Positions 51,129-62,266 of a stretch of DNA of 64,000 nt are shown here, piece by piece. A program made the position numbers and the translations under genes. The stretch's first letter is position 1. Each line of letters starts with the position of its first letter. Source of the DNA: Eubacterium sp. MSJ-21 (lineage in GTDB: Bacteria > Bacillota > Clostridia > Lachnospirales > Lachnospiraceae); NCBI RefSeq assembly GCF_018918185.1, contig NZ_JAHLPZ010000003.1:1-64000 (forward strand), written 5' to 3'. The notes beneath the pieces are model-generated. The model was not told the DNA's origin. It saw only the letters and a list, made by a program, of their open reading frames with translations, and did no database searches.

Positions 51129-53497
51129 TACAATACACCTCGGTATAAATGTCCGCTTGTCTTCTCTCCGATATCCGCAGTGTCTCCGGCAAATGTACGA
51201 AGAATCTGTCGTACACGTGTTTCTGGCTCGATTGTAAAATGAACCATATAGCCTTTGGAATGCAGCCTTGAGAATGCAGGCGTTTTATATTTATCTAATA
51301 TAGAGTATGGCACTTTGTTGTAAATAACATTGTAGCACATCTGACAGTTCGTGCCGGCATAAAACCGGTTTCCCATTTCGTCCGTTACAACTAATACCGT
51401 ATCTTCTTTTTTACAGCCATATTGCGTCTTTTGCAGACAGTTTGCCGTAAGCATCACCGGCTGGTATTCATAAAGCGTCAGACATAAAGCTTCATTGGAG
51501 ATATCATCAAGTTCTTCAAGCTTTAATTCGCGTGGTGTCAGAAATGTAACCATGCGGCCACCGAAAAACTGTCTGATAAATCCATGTGCCAGACGGTTAT
51601 AGCAATACAAGCTCGCATCACATAAAATATGGCAATCCTCCGGAAGTGTCTGACTGGTAACGATTGCCAGTGCATCTATATTTCTAATATATATACCACG
51701 GATTCCGGATTCTTGCAAATCCAGAGAACTGTTATCGTGGATGATATGTGGTAATTCTACATAAATCCGGATAGAATCCGGAACCATATCCCTGCATTGG
51801 TCATACATAGAAACCGGTATTGTTATGCCAGTTACGTTGGATGCCATGTGTGGGAGTTCTTCTAATGTAACATATAGTTGTTCCATTGTGGATATGCCCA
51901 AGATCAGCGTATCGCCGGCAGCCTCTGATATATCTGTATCCTTCACGGATGTGTACATTTCGTATACAGAATCCCATGGAAGCTCAACCGGTGCAACACG
52001 TGCATGCGTTTTTTCGATAATTGTCTCCAGCGCAGTAAGCAGGGAACGTCTCAGTTTTTTCAATACGCCGTTTGGTAAAAAGGCATTGGAATCAAAGGTG
52101 CATTGAAAGGTCTCTAATGCATATTCTGTATTTCCAAGCTGTGCAAACGGTTTTTTGATTGCGTCTTCGGATGTTTCACCCTGCCGGCTTGGCTCCACCT
52201 GCATATCTGTCAAAGTTGCTGTATAAGTTTTGGAGTTTAGCTTTAAGCTTATGGATGCAGAAAGTGGTTCTCCGATTCTTGCAGAGACAGCAATCGTGAT
52301 TGGAAGCTTTTTATATTGATTGATATAGTCCTCCTGCACATGTTGCAGGATCTTTGGACATTTGGTGCGATATACAAGCTGCTCTTTTTGTAATTGCTTT
52401 GTCTTTGGACAATTTAATGTCAGATACTGCCCTGCATTTCCTTCTTTCGAGGAAGTGATTTCTACAATTCCACCGGATTTTGTCGATAATTCCAGCACAT
52501 CCTGCCGGAAGACAGCTTCTGTAAGCTTAAGGGTGATGGTTCCATTTTCAATGCGTTCCAGTCTGCCAACCGCAACGCCCTGGTTGTTTGGACGCGTTTT
52601 CGATATCATATCGGCTCCGTTATGCCGGAAGAAATATCCATCAGAGAATCCGCCACGATTATAAATGTTTGCCAGTTCGAATGTCAAATCCTCCGCCTTT
52701 TTCTTATCGAATTTTCCTTGCAGATAATCGTCGACTATCGTACGGTACGCATGCACAGTGGAAGCAACATAATATGCATTTTTCATACGGCCTTCAATCT
52801 TTAATGAATCAATGCCGGCCTCGATCAGCTCCGGAATCAATGATAACGCACACATATCTTTCATAGACAATAAATAGCTGTTATTATAACACTTGCGGCA
52901 AGGCTGGGCGCAGCGTCCGCGATTTCCGCTTCTGCCACCTGCAAGAGAACTCATCAGGCATTGCCCACTGTAAGAGTAACACATTGCACCATGTACAAAT
53001 GTCTCAACCTCAATATCCATCTGTTCCTTTATTGTGCGGATTTCTGCCAAAGACATCTCCCGTGCAGTTACTACGCGGGAAGCTCCCTGTGCTTTCATTA
53101 AGGCTGCACCGTAAGCAGATGTAATATTCATTTGTGTGCTGCAATGGATTGCAATGTCCGGAAACTGTTTTTTGACATAAGAAAAAACACCGAGATCCTG
53201 AATGATCAGGGCGTCTCCGCCAATCTCATAAAATGGTTTGATATAATCGTATAATGCGGGTAATTCCGCCTGCTTTAACAGTGTATTGACAGTTAAATAT
53301 ACTTTCACACCATGTAAGTGTGCATAGGTCACTGCTTTTTGAATCGTATCCTGATCAAAATTTGTCGCATATGCCCTTGCACCAAAAGAATTGCCGCCAA
53401 TATAGCAGGCATCTGCGCCTGCATGTACAGCGGCAACTAAAATTTCATACGAACCACAAGGTGCAAGTACTTCAATTTTGGAGGTTTTGTTATTCAT
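51128..53497 (-). CDS. U32 family peptidase-like protein
   Basis: 789 aa. The N-terminal U32 domain has PCGSYEILVAAVHAGADACYIGG (spans over residues 13-35) and the Cys-rich CYSYSGQCLMSS..RGRCAQPCR cluster-binding part; a DUF3656-like central part and a second region follow. U32 relatives such as RlhA and UbiU/V bind Fe-S clusters and hydroxylate RNA or quinones, so tRNA or rRNA hydroxylation is more likely than proteolysis. It overlaps zapA by eight bases; the ribosome site is weak. Confidence 0.85.
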   Translation of the reverse strand: MNNKTSKIEVLAPCGSYEILVAAVHAGADACYIGGNSFGARAYATNFDQDTIQKAVTYAHLHGVKVYLTVNTLLKQAELPALYDYIKPFYEIGGDALIIQDLGVFSYVKKQFPDIAIHCSTQMNITSAYGAALMKAQGASRVVTAREMSLAEIRTIKEQMDIEVETFVHGAMCYSYSGQCLMSSLAGGRSGNRGRCAQPCRKCYNNSYLLSMKDMCALSLIPELIEAGIDSLKIEGRMKNAYYVASTVHAYRTIVDDYLQGKFDKKKAEDLTFELANIYNRGGFSDGYFFRHNGADMISKTRPNNQGVAVGRLERIENGTITLKLTEAVFRQDVLELSTKSGGIVEITSSKEGNAGQYLTLNCPKTKQLQKEQLVYRTKCPKILQHVQEDYINQYKKLPITIAVSARIGEPLSASISLKLNSKTYTATLTDMQVEPSRQGETSEDAIKKPFAQLGNTEYALETFQCTFDSNAFLPNGVLKKLRRSLLTALETIIEKTHARVAPVELPWDSVYEMYTSVKDTDISEAAGDTLILGISTMEQLYVTLEELPHMASNVTGITIPVSMYDQCRDMVPDSIRIYVELPHIIHDNSSLDLQESGIRGIYIRNIDALAIVTSQTLPEDCHILCDASLYCYNRLAHGFIRQFFGGRMVTFLTPRELKLEELDDISNEALCLTLYEYQPVMLTANCLQKTQYGCKKEDTVLVVTDEMGNRFYAGTNCQMCYNVIYNKVPYSILDKYKTPAFSRLHSKGYMVHFTIEPETRVRQILRTFAGDTADIGEKTSGHLYRGVL

Positions 53498-53894
53498 TTC
53501 GGTTTTTCTCTGCCTCTAACTGAATAATCTTTCTTTGTAATGCATTGATCTGCTCTTTGTATTCTTCAATCATACGAGCAGAGCTTTCGAGTTTGATCTG
53601 TGATTCAATCACCTCGTGACGAAGATCATATAATTGCTGTTCCTTGTTGCTGTCTTCGGTCACCATCGAATCTGCCTGATTTTTCGCCTTGAAATAGTCA
53701 TCGGCAATATTTAAAGCAAGCAAAATTCCCTGATACTCGGTATTCATACGGCGATACTGATCAGATGTTTTGCATTCTGCAATCTTGCCGTTGATATAAG
53801 TTGCAACATTCTGAAGATAATCTTCCCCTTCATATCCGCTTAATGTATATACCTTCCCGTTGATGACAACCGGGATATCTACTTTATTTGCCAT
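53490..53894 (-). CDS. zapA: Cell division protein ZapA
   Basis: 134 aa. The N-terminal ZapA domain (VVINGKVYTLSGYEGEDYLQNVATYIN, in parts) is followed by a coiled coil to the C terminus. ZapA cross-links FtsZ filaments. The position after ruvB and before a U32 gene is common in Bacillota. Confidence 0.92.
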   Translation of the reverse strand: MANKVDIPVVINGKVYTLSGYEGEDYLQNVATYINGKIAECKTSDQYRRMNTEYQGILLALNIADDYFKAKNQADSMVTEDSNKEQQLYDLRHEVIESQIKLESSARMIEEYKEQINALQRKIIQLEAEKNRNE

Positions 53895-53912
53895 ATTCCT
53901 ATATCTCCTTTG

Positions 53913-54923
53913 TTATTCTATCAGATTTTCCAATCCAAAATGCCGGTAACAATGTTCCGTTACAATTCTACCACGCGGCGTGCGATTTATAAAGCCATTT
54001 TTTATCAAATATGGTTCATACACCTCTTCTAAGGTTCCGGAATCCTCACCAATCGCTGCAGCCAGCGTATCTAAGCCAACCGGTCCACCGCCGAATTTAT
54101 GGATCATTGTCTCTAAAATATTCCGGTCTGTGTTATCGAGTCCCATAGAATCGACTTCCAGTCTGTCCAGTGCGGTTTTTGCAACTTCGTAATCAATGGA
54201 ACCGTCCCCCTCTACCTGTGCAAAATCGCGGACACGTTTTAATAAACGGTTCGCAAGTCGCGGTGTACCTCTTGAGCGTTTGGCGATTTCCAGGGCACCT
54301 TCGTCGTCGATATGGACGCCGAATACGGAGGCAGACCGAAGAATAATCTGCATCAGCTCCGTTACGTTGTAGAATTCCAGACGGTTTACGACACCAAAGC
54401 GGTCTCGAAGAGGTGCAGTCAGCATCCCCGCCCGTGTAGTGGCTCCAACCAATGTGAATTTGGGAAGATCCAACCGGATCGAACGGGCTCCGGCGCCCTT
54501 GCCTATCACGATATCAATCGCAAAATCCTCCATGGCCGGGTACAGAACTTCTTCTACCTGTTTATTCAGACGGTGGATTTCATCGATGAATAAAACGTCA
54601 TTTTCGGATAAATTATTTAAGATTGCTGCAAGATCTCCCGGTTTATCGATAGCCGGTCCGGATGTAATTTTGAGATTTACTCCCATCTCTGATGCAACAA
54701 TGGATGCCAGTGTAGTCTTACCGAGTCCCGGAGGACCATAGAGTAAAACATGATCCAGAGGCTCCCCTCTTTTTTTGGCTGCTTCGATAAATACACGCAA
54801 GTTTTTTTTTGCTTTTTCCTGACCGATGTATTCGGACAGATGATTTGGACGTAATCCCTGTTCAATTTTATCATCCTCAGGAATGATATCTGCCTGAATG
54901 ATTCGTTCCATTTTTTTCTCCAT
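53913..54923 (-). CDS. ruvB: Holliday junction branch-migration ATPase RuvB
   Basis: 336 aa, standard length. AAA+ motor with Walker [10 protein letters not shown], Walker B FIDEIHRL and a C-terminal winged helix ([17 protein letters not shown]). It drives branch migration with RuvA, encoded three bases upstream; RecU elsewhere in the window would resolve the junctions. Confidence 0.97.
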   Translation of the reverse strand: MEKKMERIIQADIIPEDDKIEQGLRPNHLSEYIGQEKAKKNLRVFIEAAKKRGEPLDHVLLYGPPGLGKTTLASIVASEMGVNLKITSGPAIDKPGDLAAILNNLSENDVLFIDEIHRLNKQVEEVLYPAMEDFAIDIVIGKGAGARSIRLDLPKFTLVGATTRAGMLTAPLRDRFGVVNRLEFYNVTELMQIILRSASVFGVHIDDEGALEIAKRSRGTPRLANRLLKRVRDFAQVEGDGSIDYEVAKTALDRLEVDSMGLDNTDRNILETMIHKFGGGPVGLDTLAAAIGEDSGTLEEVYEPYLIKNGFINRTPRGRIVTEHCYRHFGLENLIE

Positions 54924-54926
54924 AGT

Positions 54927-55523
54927 CTATATAATGTGTTTTAATGCTGCTTTTAATAATTGTTCGACGGTCATCGTTTCACTGTCCGGCACTTTCTTGA
55001 TAGCACGTAAAGCCTCAACATTGGAATAACCGAGACTGCTCAATGCCATTGCCGTTTCTGAAACAACATCCTCTGGAGCGGATGCTGCCGGAGAAGCTTC
55101 CTCATACTCTCCAAGTACATCTTCCAGATGAAACTTGTCACGCAGTTCAATCACGAGCCGCTGCGCTGTCTTTGGACCGATTCCGTTTGCCTTTGCAATT
55201 GCTTTGTGATCGTCTGATAAAACAGCCATCCGGAGCTCATCCACAGACAGACAGGATAAGATGGACAGGGCACTCTTCGGTCCCACACCACTGACATTGA
55301 TCAGCATACGGAAAACAGATCGTTCCTCTTTCGATAAAAATCCAAACAGGCTCATGTCATCTTCCCGCACATTTAAATGGGTGTAAATAGTTGCCTGTTG
55401 GTTTTTCACAAGTTTTGCGGAAGTCTGAGACGAGGTAAATACGGAAAAACCGATGCCTCCTGTCTCAACGATAATTTCATCGGTTCCGATTTCTGTAACA
55501 GTTCCTTTAATATATGCAAGCAT
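54927..55523 (-). CDS. ruvA: Holliday junction binding protein RuvA
   Basis: 198 aa. An OB-fold N-terminal domain, two helix-hairpin-helix motifs (GVGPKSALSILS and GIGPKTAQRLV), a Ser/Ala-rich linker and a C-terminal three-helix domain that contacts RuvB. Complete. Confidence 0.96.
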   Translation of the reverse strand: MLAYIKGTVTEIGTDEIIVETGGIGFSVFTSSQTSAKLVKNQQATIYTHLNVREDDMSLFGFLSKEERSVFRMLINVSGVGPKSALSILSCLSVDELRMAVLSDDHKAIAKANGIGPKTAQRLVIELRDKFHLEDVLGEYEEASPAASAPEDVVSETAMALSSLGYSNVEALRAIKKVPDSETMTVEQLLKAALKHII

Positions 55524-55544
55524 GTTCTTCTCCTAACAATGAAA

Positions 55545-55572
55545 GGAGCTGTCGCAACAATACGACAACTCC
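55545..55572 (-). terminator. Hairpin between divIVA2 and ruvA
   Basis: GGAGCTGTCG (55545-55554) pairs with CGACAACTCC (55563-55572) with one mismatch. On the minus strand only a short TTTC follows, so it may attenuate rather than fully stop transcription from divIVA2 into ruvAB-zapA. Confidence 0.5.
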
Positions 55573-55604
55573 CTGTCTTTTCTCTACGCCGATTGTCTGT
55601 AAGC

Positions 55605-56180
55605 TTATAAGAATTCGAAGCCCTCGTCCTCTTCTTCGCCATCTCCGATCATCATGCGATCTGGTTTTCTTGCATCTTCAATTTCACCAACAAAGATCTC
55701 GTCATCATCTTCGTTGCTTGTTGCAGCAGTATGTACATCCTCATCTGCTTTCTTAAAGAATTTAGAAGAAGCAGATTCCTTTGCTTGTTCTGGCTCTGCC
55801 TTTGGAGCTTCTGCCTTTGGTTTTGCTGTGTTTTCCAGTTTCTCGCTCTGTGCCTTCGCCTTTGCAATAATATCAGCGGCAGTTGCCTCTGCGTTCTTGA
55901 TAATCTGATCTGCACGCTTCTTTGCCTCTACGCTTTCACCGGCATCGGATGATACATTTTCAGCCTGCTGAAGCTTGTTTTCGAGTTCAAATAACTTCAG
56001 TCTTGTATCTTCCATTGCCTTTGTGAGTTTATCAAATTTGTCCTTTGTTTCCTCATAGTCTTTGGAAAGGTCGCTGTACGCTCTGAATACAGTGTCTTTA
56101 AAGCTGTCAACTTCTGCGGCTTTGTAACCAAATAAGCCTTTCTTAAAAGATGTTGATCTAATATCGTCTGGTCGTAACAT
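55605..56180 (-). CDS. DivIVA-domain protein, second paralogue
   Basis: 191 aa. Residues 1-60 match DivIVA (MLRPDDIRSTSFKKGLFGYKAAEVDSF, in parts), then a coiled coil (about 35-110) with the AAAIIAKAK-type repeat, a Pro/Ala/Glu linker and an acidic tail ending GFEFL. The tail matches that of the larger paralogue at 5645-6862. ATG 56180 has GGAGGAG close upstream; the in-frame ATG at 56201 is rejected. It has its own promoter. Confidence 0.87.
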   Translation of the reverse strand: MLRPDDIRSTSFKKGLFGYKAAEVDSFKDTVFRAYSDLSKDYEETKDKFDKLTKAMEDTRLKLFELENKLQQAENVSSDAGESVEAKKRADQIIKNAEATAADIIAKAKAQSEKLENTAKPKAEAPKAEPEQAKESASSKFFKKADEDVHTAATSNEDDDEIFVGEIEDARKPDRMMIGDGEEEDEGFEFL

Positions 56181-56213
56181 TCTATCTCCTCCGTACATCA
56201 TACTTTAGCTAAA

Positions 56214-56241
56214 ATTATATCATAATGCCCAAAAAATACAA
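56214..56241 (-). promoter_or_regulatory. Promoter for divIVA2
   Basis: Minus strand: TTGTAT (56236-56241), 16 bases, TATAAT (56214-56219). Confidence 0.6.
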
Positions 56242-56249
56242 GCATTTTC

Positions 56250-56277
56250 TTTACTTCTATGGTATTTATGCTATAAT
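56250..56277 (+). promoter_or_regulatory. Promoter for the YprB-like gene
   Basis: Plus strand: TTTACT (56250-56255), 16 bases, TATAAT (56272-56277), divergent from and almost touching the divIVA2 promoter. Confidence 0.55.
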
Positions 56278-56327
56278 TTAAACCAATTTAGAGAAAGTTG
56301 TCGGAAATTATCGGAAAGGAGGTACCT

Positions 56328-57395
56328 ATGGAGAAAATTATAAACGAAGCACACCAGAGCAAATTTCAGACTATAGAACATTTCTATCCTTCGGAAGATT
56401 TACTGATTTTTGATATTGAAACGACCGGTTTCACAGCAGAACACACCATGCTGTATCTGATTGGATGTGCCTATTATGAGCATTCGAAATGGAAAATCTG
56501 TCAGTGGTTCAATCAGGACGGCAGATCCGAATCGGATATTCTGGAACAGTTTCTTTTATTTGCAAAGAAGTTTAAATATCTTGTCACTTATAACGGAGAT
56601 GGATTTGATATTCCGTATATTGCGAAAAAGGCAGCCTCCTATCGGTTACAAAATACGCTCGCAGATAAGGAAAGTATTGATCTTTACAAGCAGATCCGAT
56701 TTCTGAAGGAATCTCTGCATATGGAAAATATGAAACAGAAAAGCGTGGAACGTTTTTTAGGTATCCATCGACTGGATAAATATTCCGGCGGAGATCTGAT
56801 CAAGGTATACCAGGATTATATAAAGCTTCCGGTAAAAACGAATAAACAGCTGTTATTACAGCACAATTACGAAGATCTCGAAGGCCTTCTGGATTGTACA
56901 AGCATGCTTGCTTATTGCAGATTAAAAGCCGGATGTCTGCTTGTCCGCAAGATGTCTGTGCGTCAGAATCGTCTGCTTTTTTCTCTGGAGCTTGAATATC
57001 CGCTTCCGAAGCGGTTGACAATCGGGATACAGGATATCATTATCACCGGATTCCAGAAAGAGGCAACGATCAATGCTCCGATCTATACAGGGGAATTGAA
57101 GTTTTTCTTTGATAATTACAGGGATTACTACTATCTTCCTGCGGAGGATATGGCAGTTCACAAAAGTGTGGCAGGCTATGTGGATAAGAACTACCGGGAA
57201 CCGGCGAAAAAAGAAACGTGTTATTTGCGTAAAAAAGGATATTTTATTTCGCAATCAGATGATGGTATTTTATCCGGATACAAACGGAACTATAACGACA
57301 AAGAATCTTTTATTGAGCTCACAGATTCTTTTTTGCAGGATTTGGATTTGTTGCATGCATATGCACGGCATATAATAAGGCTGGCGCTATCTTAA
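56328..57395 (+). CDS. YprB-like RNase H-fold 3'-5' exonuclease
   Basis: 355 aa. The N-terminal DEDD-type nuclease core has FDIETTGF, YNGDGFDIPY and the later NYEDLEGLLD, giving the four acidic metal ligands. The C-terminal third (about 225-355) is not recognisable. YprB of Bacillus is the closest known type; its substrate is unsettled. ATG 56328 follows AAAGGAGG; an upstream ATG at 56298 is rejected. One of the few plus-strand genes in the window. Confidence 0.82.
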   Translation: MEKIINEAHQSKFQTIEHFYPSEDLLIFDIETTGFTAEHTMLYLIGCAYYEHSKWKICQWFNQDGRSESDILEQFLLFAKKFKYLVTYNGDGFDIPYIAKKAASYRLQNTLADKESIDLYKQIRFLKESLHMENMKQKSVERFLGIHRLDKYSGGDLIKVYQDYIKLPVKTNKQLLLQHNYEDLEGLLDCTSMLAYCRLKAGCLLVRKMSVRQNRLLFSLELEYPLPKRLTIGIQDIIITGFQKEATINAPIYTGELKFFFDNYRDYYYLPAEDMAVHKSVAGYVDKNYREPAKKETCYLRKKGYFISQSDDGILSGYKRNYNDKESFIELTDSFLQDLDLLHAYARHIIRLALS

Positions 57396-57405
57396 AGCGT
57401 CAGCC
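57379..57405 (+). terminator. Terminator overlapping the end of the YprB-like gene
   Basis: GGCTGGCGCT (57379-57388) pairs with AGCGTCAGCC (57396-57405), one G-U, followed on the plus strand by CTTTTGCTTT. The left arm lies inside the coding sequence and the stop codon is in the loop. Confidence 0.75.
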
Positions 57406-57420
57406 CTTTTGCTTTGTATT

Positions 57421-59115
57421 TTAGAATAAATCATCTTCCATGTTGTCGAGGAATTCCTTGAAGGCTTCTCTCGCGCTGCTGATTTCTGAAGGATTCTGCT
57501 TATTCAATACATCTTCAAACTGATTGATCTCATGTTCAAGAAGCTTGCGGGTATCTCCGATGGATTCCTCATACATACGATCGGCACGCAGCAGCAATAA
57601 TTTGTTTGCTTCCTGCTCCCGCGGATGAATCTTCAGGGAAGCTAATTCTTTGAATCTTGTATCAATCTCTTCGTCGGTCAGGTCTGTTTCCTCGTTTTTT
57701 ATTACAAGACGTTTTTCTGTATTCGTTGAGATTACTTTCACAATTACTTCTAAGATAGAGTTGACATCATAGGTGTATGTGACATCAACACATTCTTCAC
57801 CTGCCGGTGCCGGAGGAACCATTACCTCAATGCTGCCAAGGTAGACGTTATTTGCTGCCAGACGGCTCTCACCCTGCAGGATATCAACCTTGATCCGTGT
57901 CTGCCTGTCACTGACTGTATAGAGACGCTCGGTATGACTGACCGGAATCACGGAATTTCGCTCGATCAAAGGCAGATAATGACCGGCTTCAAATACGCCG
58001 CCGGTTCTGCGAGATACAACCTCCGTACCAAGTGTAAATGGACAGACATCCGTTAAAATAATCTCCTTGACTGCCTCGTTCCGCTCTTTCATTGCTGCCT
58101 GTGTTGCGGCACCGACAGCAACCACCTCGTCCGGATTGATACTTGTATTCGGCAGACGTCCGAACAGACGGCTCACGAACCGGCGCACGATGGAGAGCTT
58201 TGTCGACCCGCCAACCAGAATCACTTCCTCGATATCCTTAAGCTTGATATTTGCATCCTTCAGGCTTCGTTCGATCGGTTTACGGATACGTCCTAGCAGT
58301 ACCTGACAGGATTTTTCATAATCATCGATATCAATCTCACTCTCCACGATGTCTCCGTTGATATTACATTTCATAACGGATGTCTTTGCATCTGCAAAGC
58401 CAAGCTTGCAAAGCTCCGCCTGCTTGTGGATATGAGCTCGGGTTTTCTGATCGAGGGTATCCTCGTTGATTTCATGTTCCCGGAGAAACATCTGTTCCAG
58501 TACAGTCGTAAAATCTTCTCCGCCAAGGAAGTTATCTCCGGCTACTGCACGCACTTCCATGATATTTTGATAAAGCTCTAGGATGGACACATCAAAGGTA
58601 CCACCACCCAGGTCAAACACAAGAAACTTCGTATCCGCGTTTTTCTTATCCAAGCCATAGGCAATCGCTGCAGCAGTCGGCTCACTGACAATACGTTCCA
58701 CTACAAATCCGGCAAGCTCTCCTGCTTTTTTTGTCGCCTTTCTCTGGGCATCGTTGAAATACGCAGGTACACTGATGACGGCCTCCTCAACCATACAGCC
58801 AAGATAATGCTCTGCATCTTCCTTCAGTGATTTTAATACAAGGCTGGAAAGCTCTTCCGCAGAGAATTTGCGGGTTCCAAGCGTAAATACCTTGGAGCTT
58901 CCCATGTTACGCTTAAACACATCCGCCGTCTGATCAGGGTACAGCATCTTACGTTCTTTTGCTGTCTTGCCGACATAGACAATCCCATCCTCATCTACGC
59001 TAACAACCGAAGGTGTCAGATTCTCACCCAGGCGGTTGGGGATGACCTTAGCATGGTCGCCATCAAAATATGCAATTAAACTGTTTGTCGTTCCTAAATC
59101 AATTCCTACTATCAT
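57421..59115 (-). CDS. hscC: HscC-like Hsp70 chaperone
   Basis: 564 aa, shorter than DnaK (about 610-640). The ATPase domain (1-365) has [10 protein letters not shown], the [12 protein letters not shown] phosphate loop and VGGSTK; the substrate-binding beta part is short, and the helical lid is reduced. This is the HscC-type architecture. It probably works with the J-like/TPR protein encoded 16 bases upstream rather than with a GrpE/DnaJ set. Confidence 0.87.
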   Translation of the reverse strand: MIVGIDLGTTNSLIAYFDGDHAKVIPNRLGENLTPSVVSVDEDGIVYVGKTAKERKMLYPDQTADVFKRNMGSSKVFTLGTRKFSAEELSSLVLKSLKEDAEHYLGCMVEEAVISVPAYFNDAQRKATKKAGELAGFVVERIVSEPTAAAIAYGLDKKNADTKFLVFDLGGGTFDVSILELYQNIMEVRAVAGDNFLGGEDFTTVLEQMFLREHEINEDTLDQKTRAHIHKQAELCKLGFADAKTSVMKCNINGDIVESEIDIDDYEKSCQVLLGRIRKPIERSLKDANIKLKDIEEVILVGGSTKLSIVRRFVSRLFGRLPNTSINPDEVVAVGAATQAAMKERNEAVKEIILTDVCPFTLGTEVVSRRTGGVFEAGHYLPLIERNSVIPVSHTERLYTVSDRQTRIKVDILQGESRLAANNVYLGSIEVMVPPAPAGEECVDVTYTYDVNSILEVIVKVISTNTEKRLVIKNEETDLTDEEIDTRFKELASLKIHPREQEANKLLLLRADRMYEESIGDTRKLLEHEINQFEDVLNKQNPSEISSAREAFKEFLDNMEDDLF

Positions 59116-59131
59116 CTTTAAACCTAATTTC

Positions 59132-62100
59132 TTATTTTTTATCTTTGATCCGTTTCAGACATGCCTCATAGAAAGGATTCTGTCCACATACCCGGATTGC
59201 TTCCTCATACATGCTGCGCGCCATCGCATAGTTGCGCTGTTGCTCGTATAGCAGTGCTTTTTCATATATAATCCGGTGACACACACCATAGAAGCAGCCG
59301 TGACAACGGCGGGCATGCAGCCCCTGCTCTAACCAGTCCTTACATTCTTTGTAGTTTTTGGAAAGACGTGCAAATCGAGCCATCTTGATATACTGCGGTG
59401 GTGTCTGAAGCTGTTGCTTTGAATAGTCAGCAGTTGCATTGGATATCACATTGTTTTTCTTAAAACTGCGTAATTCCTTTAACTGGATCATACATTCCAA
59501 CCATTCACTATAATAATTGGCTTCTTTGTCTGTGTCAAGCGCAATCGCCCGCTCATATAATGGCTTTGCGTCCGCATACATGCCATGTTCACGGAAGATA
59601 TCCCCCATTGCACCATACACCCGGTAATCCTCCGGATCTCTGCTTATGATATATTCAAAGGTTTCATGTGCCAGATCAATAAAACCGGCATCCCCATAGA
59701 TATCAAGTAATTTTCTTGCACAGGCTGAATCATCCACGAAAGGAAGCAGCTCGGCAATCGCATCCTTCGACGCATCCATCCGAACAAGCAGTACGGCATA
59801 ATCGTAGGCAATATCTGCATTCCATTCATATTGCTTCTTATAATCGGTATAGAGCTTTTTGCTTTCGGAAAACCAGTTCATGCACTGATAGACACGTGCT
59901 AAGCTCTGCATGCTCTCACTGTGTTGTTCGGTATCGGTCTCTGAAACCTCATATGCTTTCCGGTATGCATCAGCTGCGGCTTTGTAGCTTTTGTGAAGCT
60001 CCTGTATCATGCCAATACGCAGATATGCAAAATAATTGTCCGGTTCTAACTGTAGTGCTGCCTGATAATCCCGAACCGCTTTTTTGTATTCGCCCATCAG
60101 GCTGTATACGATTGCACGCTCGTTGTAAACCTGCGCGGTTGCCTGTGTTGCAAGCTGTGTATCAAGCGCCGCCAATGCCTGTTTGATTTTTCCGAGTTTT
60201 GTATAGGAAGAACCTATATACATATCGATCAAGGGATACTTCGCATTTAGTTTTTTTACCAGCTCAAACTGCTCGAGTGCCTGATCGTACATGCCTTTAT
60301 AGCGGTAGCAAAGTGCTAAAAGCATATTGACATCTTCAAAATGCTCCATATCGGATGTTTTTTCATCCGAACGACTGACAATAGCTGTAAGCTGCCGGAT
60401 GGCCGGGTCAATCTTGTTATCCAGCATGGATAACCTTGCCCGGTAATAATCAATACTGTCGCTCTCATTTCCAAATGCATCAAATCGTTTGATCGTATCC
60501 TGTGCCTGCTCATATTGCTGCGAACGGATAAAAAGGCTTGCTTCTAACGCATATGGCTGTGCCAGATACGGATACAGATTAATTGCCTGTTCACAGGCAT
60601 TATAGGCTTCCTGAAAATAATTCAGTGCTTTGCAGGCTTTCGCCTTGAACAGATACGCCACATAATCGTGTGAATCCCGTTCTAACAAGCGCTCACAGGC
60701 ACGCAGACAATCGGTATATTGTCCGGTCAGAAATTTTAATTCACAATCCGCCTCATAAGAAAGAATAATCTCCTCATGTTCTCTGGATAATGCAATTTCC
60801 AGATGACGTCTGGCATTCTCATAATCCTCTGTCTTCATATAACAATCCGCAATCAGGAAGTTCACATACGGATAGCGGACACGCTTTTTTTCGGTCTCTG
60901 CACTTGTATCTTCCTCCGGGAGCTGTTCAATCAGGTCCTTCCACACAAGAAAGCATTGCTTGGCGTGTTCATAATCACGGATGCCAAGATAACAGCGTCC
61001 AAGAACATTATAGTATTCAAATTTACGATCAGCTTCCGGCTGGAATCCGGTCAGAAATAGGATGGCGTCCTGAAACTGGTAGCTTTGGTAATAGCTCCAG
61101 CCAATATCCATCTTTGCCTGTATATCGTCCGGATCTTTCTTTAGCTTCTCCAGATTTTCCTGAATCATCATCTGATTGGCACGCACCATACCAATGCGGA
61201 CAGAATCATCATAATGATTTTCCTTGAGCAGATTCATATAGCCATCTCTGGCTTCTTTGTAATTACCTTTGCGAAATGCGAGTTCTGCCTGTTTGGCGCG
61301 CATAAGATAATTCTGTGGTTCCAATGCTTTGGAACGATTAAAATACTGTTCTGCCTGTTCTAGATCATTGCTTAAAATACAGACATCCCCACAAAAATGA
61401 AGCAATGTAATATCTTCCGGATATCTTGCAGAAATATCTTCCGCTTCCACACGGATCGCTGCAAATACGGAAGCATACCTTTTGGCATATAATGCATCCA
61501 GATCCTGTTTTTTTTGTTCTTCTTCCGTCATGGATGTCTGAATATATTCAGAAAATTCCAGTCGGCAGATCTGCAGACGGATACGCAGCTCTTCGAGCTT
61601 GATATATACATTGGAAATATAATATTTTTCCTTTATCTGCCGGATTTTCTCTTCGGCTTCTTTCAGAGCCTGGCTGCGCACCATATGATCTAATTCAATA
61701 TAATCACGGATATAGGCATCGATCGTTGCGGAGGTTGTGATCTCTGCATGCTCAAACGCCTCATAATTGATGATATCCTCATAGGTCGCATTGTTCGTGA
61801 TATAGTCCAGGTAATTTGCCGGGAACTGTTCTGTAAGCTCGCTTCTGCGCCCTTCAAGATCAAAATATCCGACGATGCATTTCCATACCTTTTTCGGAAC
61901 CAGCACATGATTCATCAGGAACCGCAACAGTACATACAATGCATCCTCACTTGTGTCGAGCGATACAAAATAATCGGAATTAAAGAGTGCAAGCCATTCA
62001 TCTGGATTGATACGACGGGCATAATCATCATATAGAGCCTCTAATGAAGCAAGCATTTGCTGCTCCGGTGTGTCTGGAACAGCAACGTCGAATTCCTCCT

Positions 62101-62266
62101 CCGTCTGATCGGCAAGGTGCACTGCCTCCTCATAGGCTTTCCGAAGCTCCATAAACCCTTCCGGATCATCTTCCGGATTGACAGAAGAAAGACGCATTCG
62201 ATAGGCTTTCTTCAATGCGTCTTTATCCTTCGTCTGTTCAATTTTCAGAACATCCCATATATTCAT
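59132..62266 (-). CDS. Giant TPR protein with N-terminal J-like domain
   Basis: 1044 aa. Residues 1-55 are J-domain-like (helices matching [11 protein letters not shown] and [15 protein letters not shown]), but the diagnostic HPD reads NPE (N30-P31-E32). The rest is a long solenoid of TPR-type repeats, about 20 or more, such as [17 protein letters not shown] and [16 protein letters not shown]; no membrane segment. J-like proteins paired with HscC exist in enterobacteria (DjlB/DjlC) with a similar DDPEGF motif. Likely recruits clients to the neighbouring Hsp70; targets unknown. Confidence 0.8.
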   Translation of the reverse strand: MNIWDVLKIEQTKDKDALKKAYRMRLSSVNPEDDPEGFMELRKAYEEAVHLADQTEEEFDVAVPDTPEQQMLASLEALYDDYARRINPDEWLALFNSDYFVSLDTSEDALYVLLRFLMNHVLVPKKVWKCIVGYFDLEGRRSELTEQFPANYLDYITNNATYEDIINYEAFEHAEITTSATIDAYIRDYIELDHMVRSQALKEAEEKIRQIKEKYYISNVYIKLEELRIRLQICRLEFSEYIQTSMTEEEQKKQDLDALYAKRYASVFAAIRVEAEDISARYPEDITLLHFCGDVCILSNDLEQAEQYFNRSKALEPQNYLMRAKQAELAFRKGNYKEARDGYMNLLKENHYDDSVRIGMVRANQMMIQENLEKLKKDPDDIQAKMDIGWSYYQSYQFQDAILFLTGFQPEADRKFEYYNVLGRCYLGIRDYEHAKQCFLVWKDLIEQLPEEDTSAETEKKRVRYPYVNFLIADCYMKTEDYENARRHLEIALSREHEEIILSYEADCELKFLTGQYTDCLRACERLLERDSHDYVAYLFKAKACKALNYFQEAYNACEQAINLYPYLAQPYALEASLFIRSQQYEQAQDTIKRFDAFGNESDSIDYYRARLSMLDNKIDPAIRQLTAIVSRSDEKTSDMEHFEDVNMLLALCYRYKGMYDQALEQFELVKKLNAKYPLIDMYIGSSYTKLGKIKQALAALDTQLATQATAQVYNERAIVYSLMGEYKKAVRDYQAALQLEPDNYFAYLRIGMIQELHKSYKAAADAYRKAYEVSETDTEQHSESMQSLARVYQCMNWFSESKKLYTDYKKQYEWNADIAYDYAVLLVRMDASKDAIAELLPFVDDSACARKLLDIYGDAGFIDLAHETFEYIISRDPEDYRVYGAMGDIFREHGMYADAKPLYERAIALDTDKEANYYSEWLECMIQLKELRSFKKNNVISNATADYSKQQLQTPPQYIKMARFARLSKNYKECKDWLEQGLHARRCHGCFYGVCHRIIYEKALLYEQQRNYAMARSMYEEAIRVCGQNPFYEACLKRIKDKK

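Noticed and set aside
59132-62266. Treating the missing HPD as proof that this is not a J-protein
   Set aside because: Helix pattern and the DDPEGF motif match J-like proteins paired with HscC, and the Hsp70 gene is adjacent; the departure is recorded instead.
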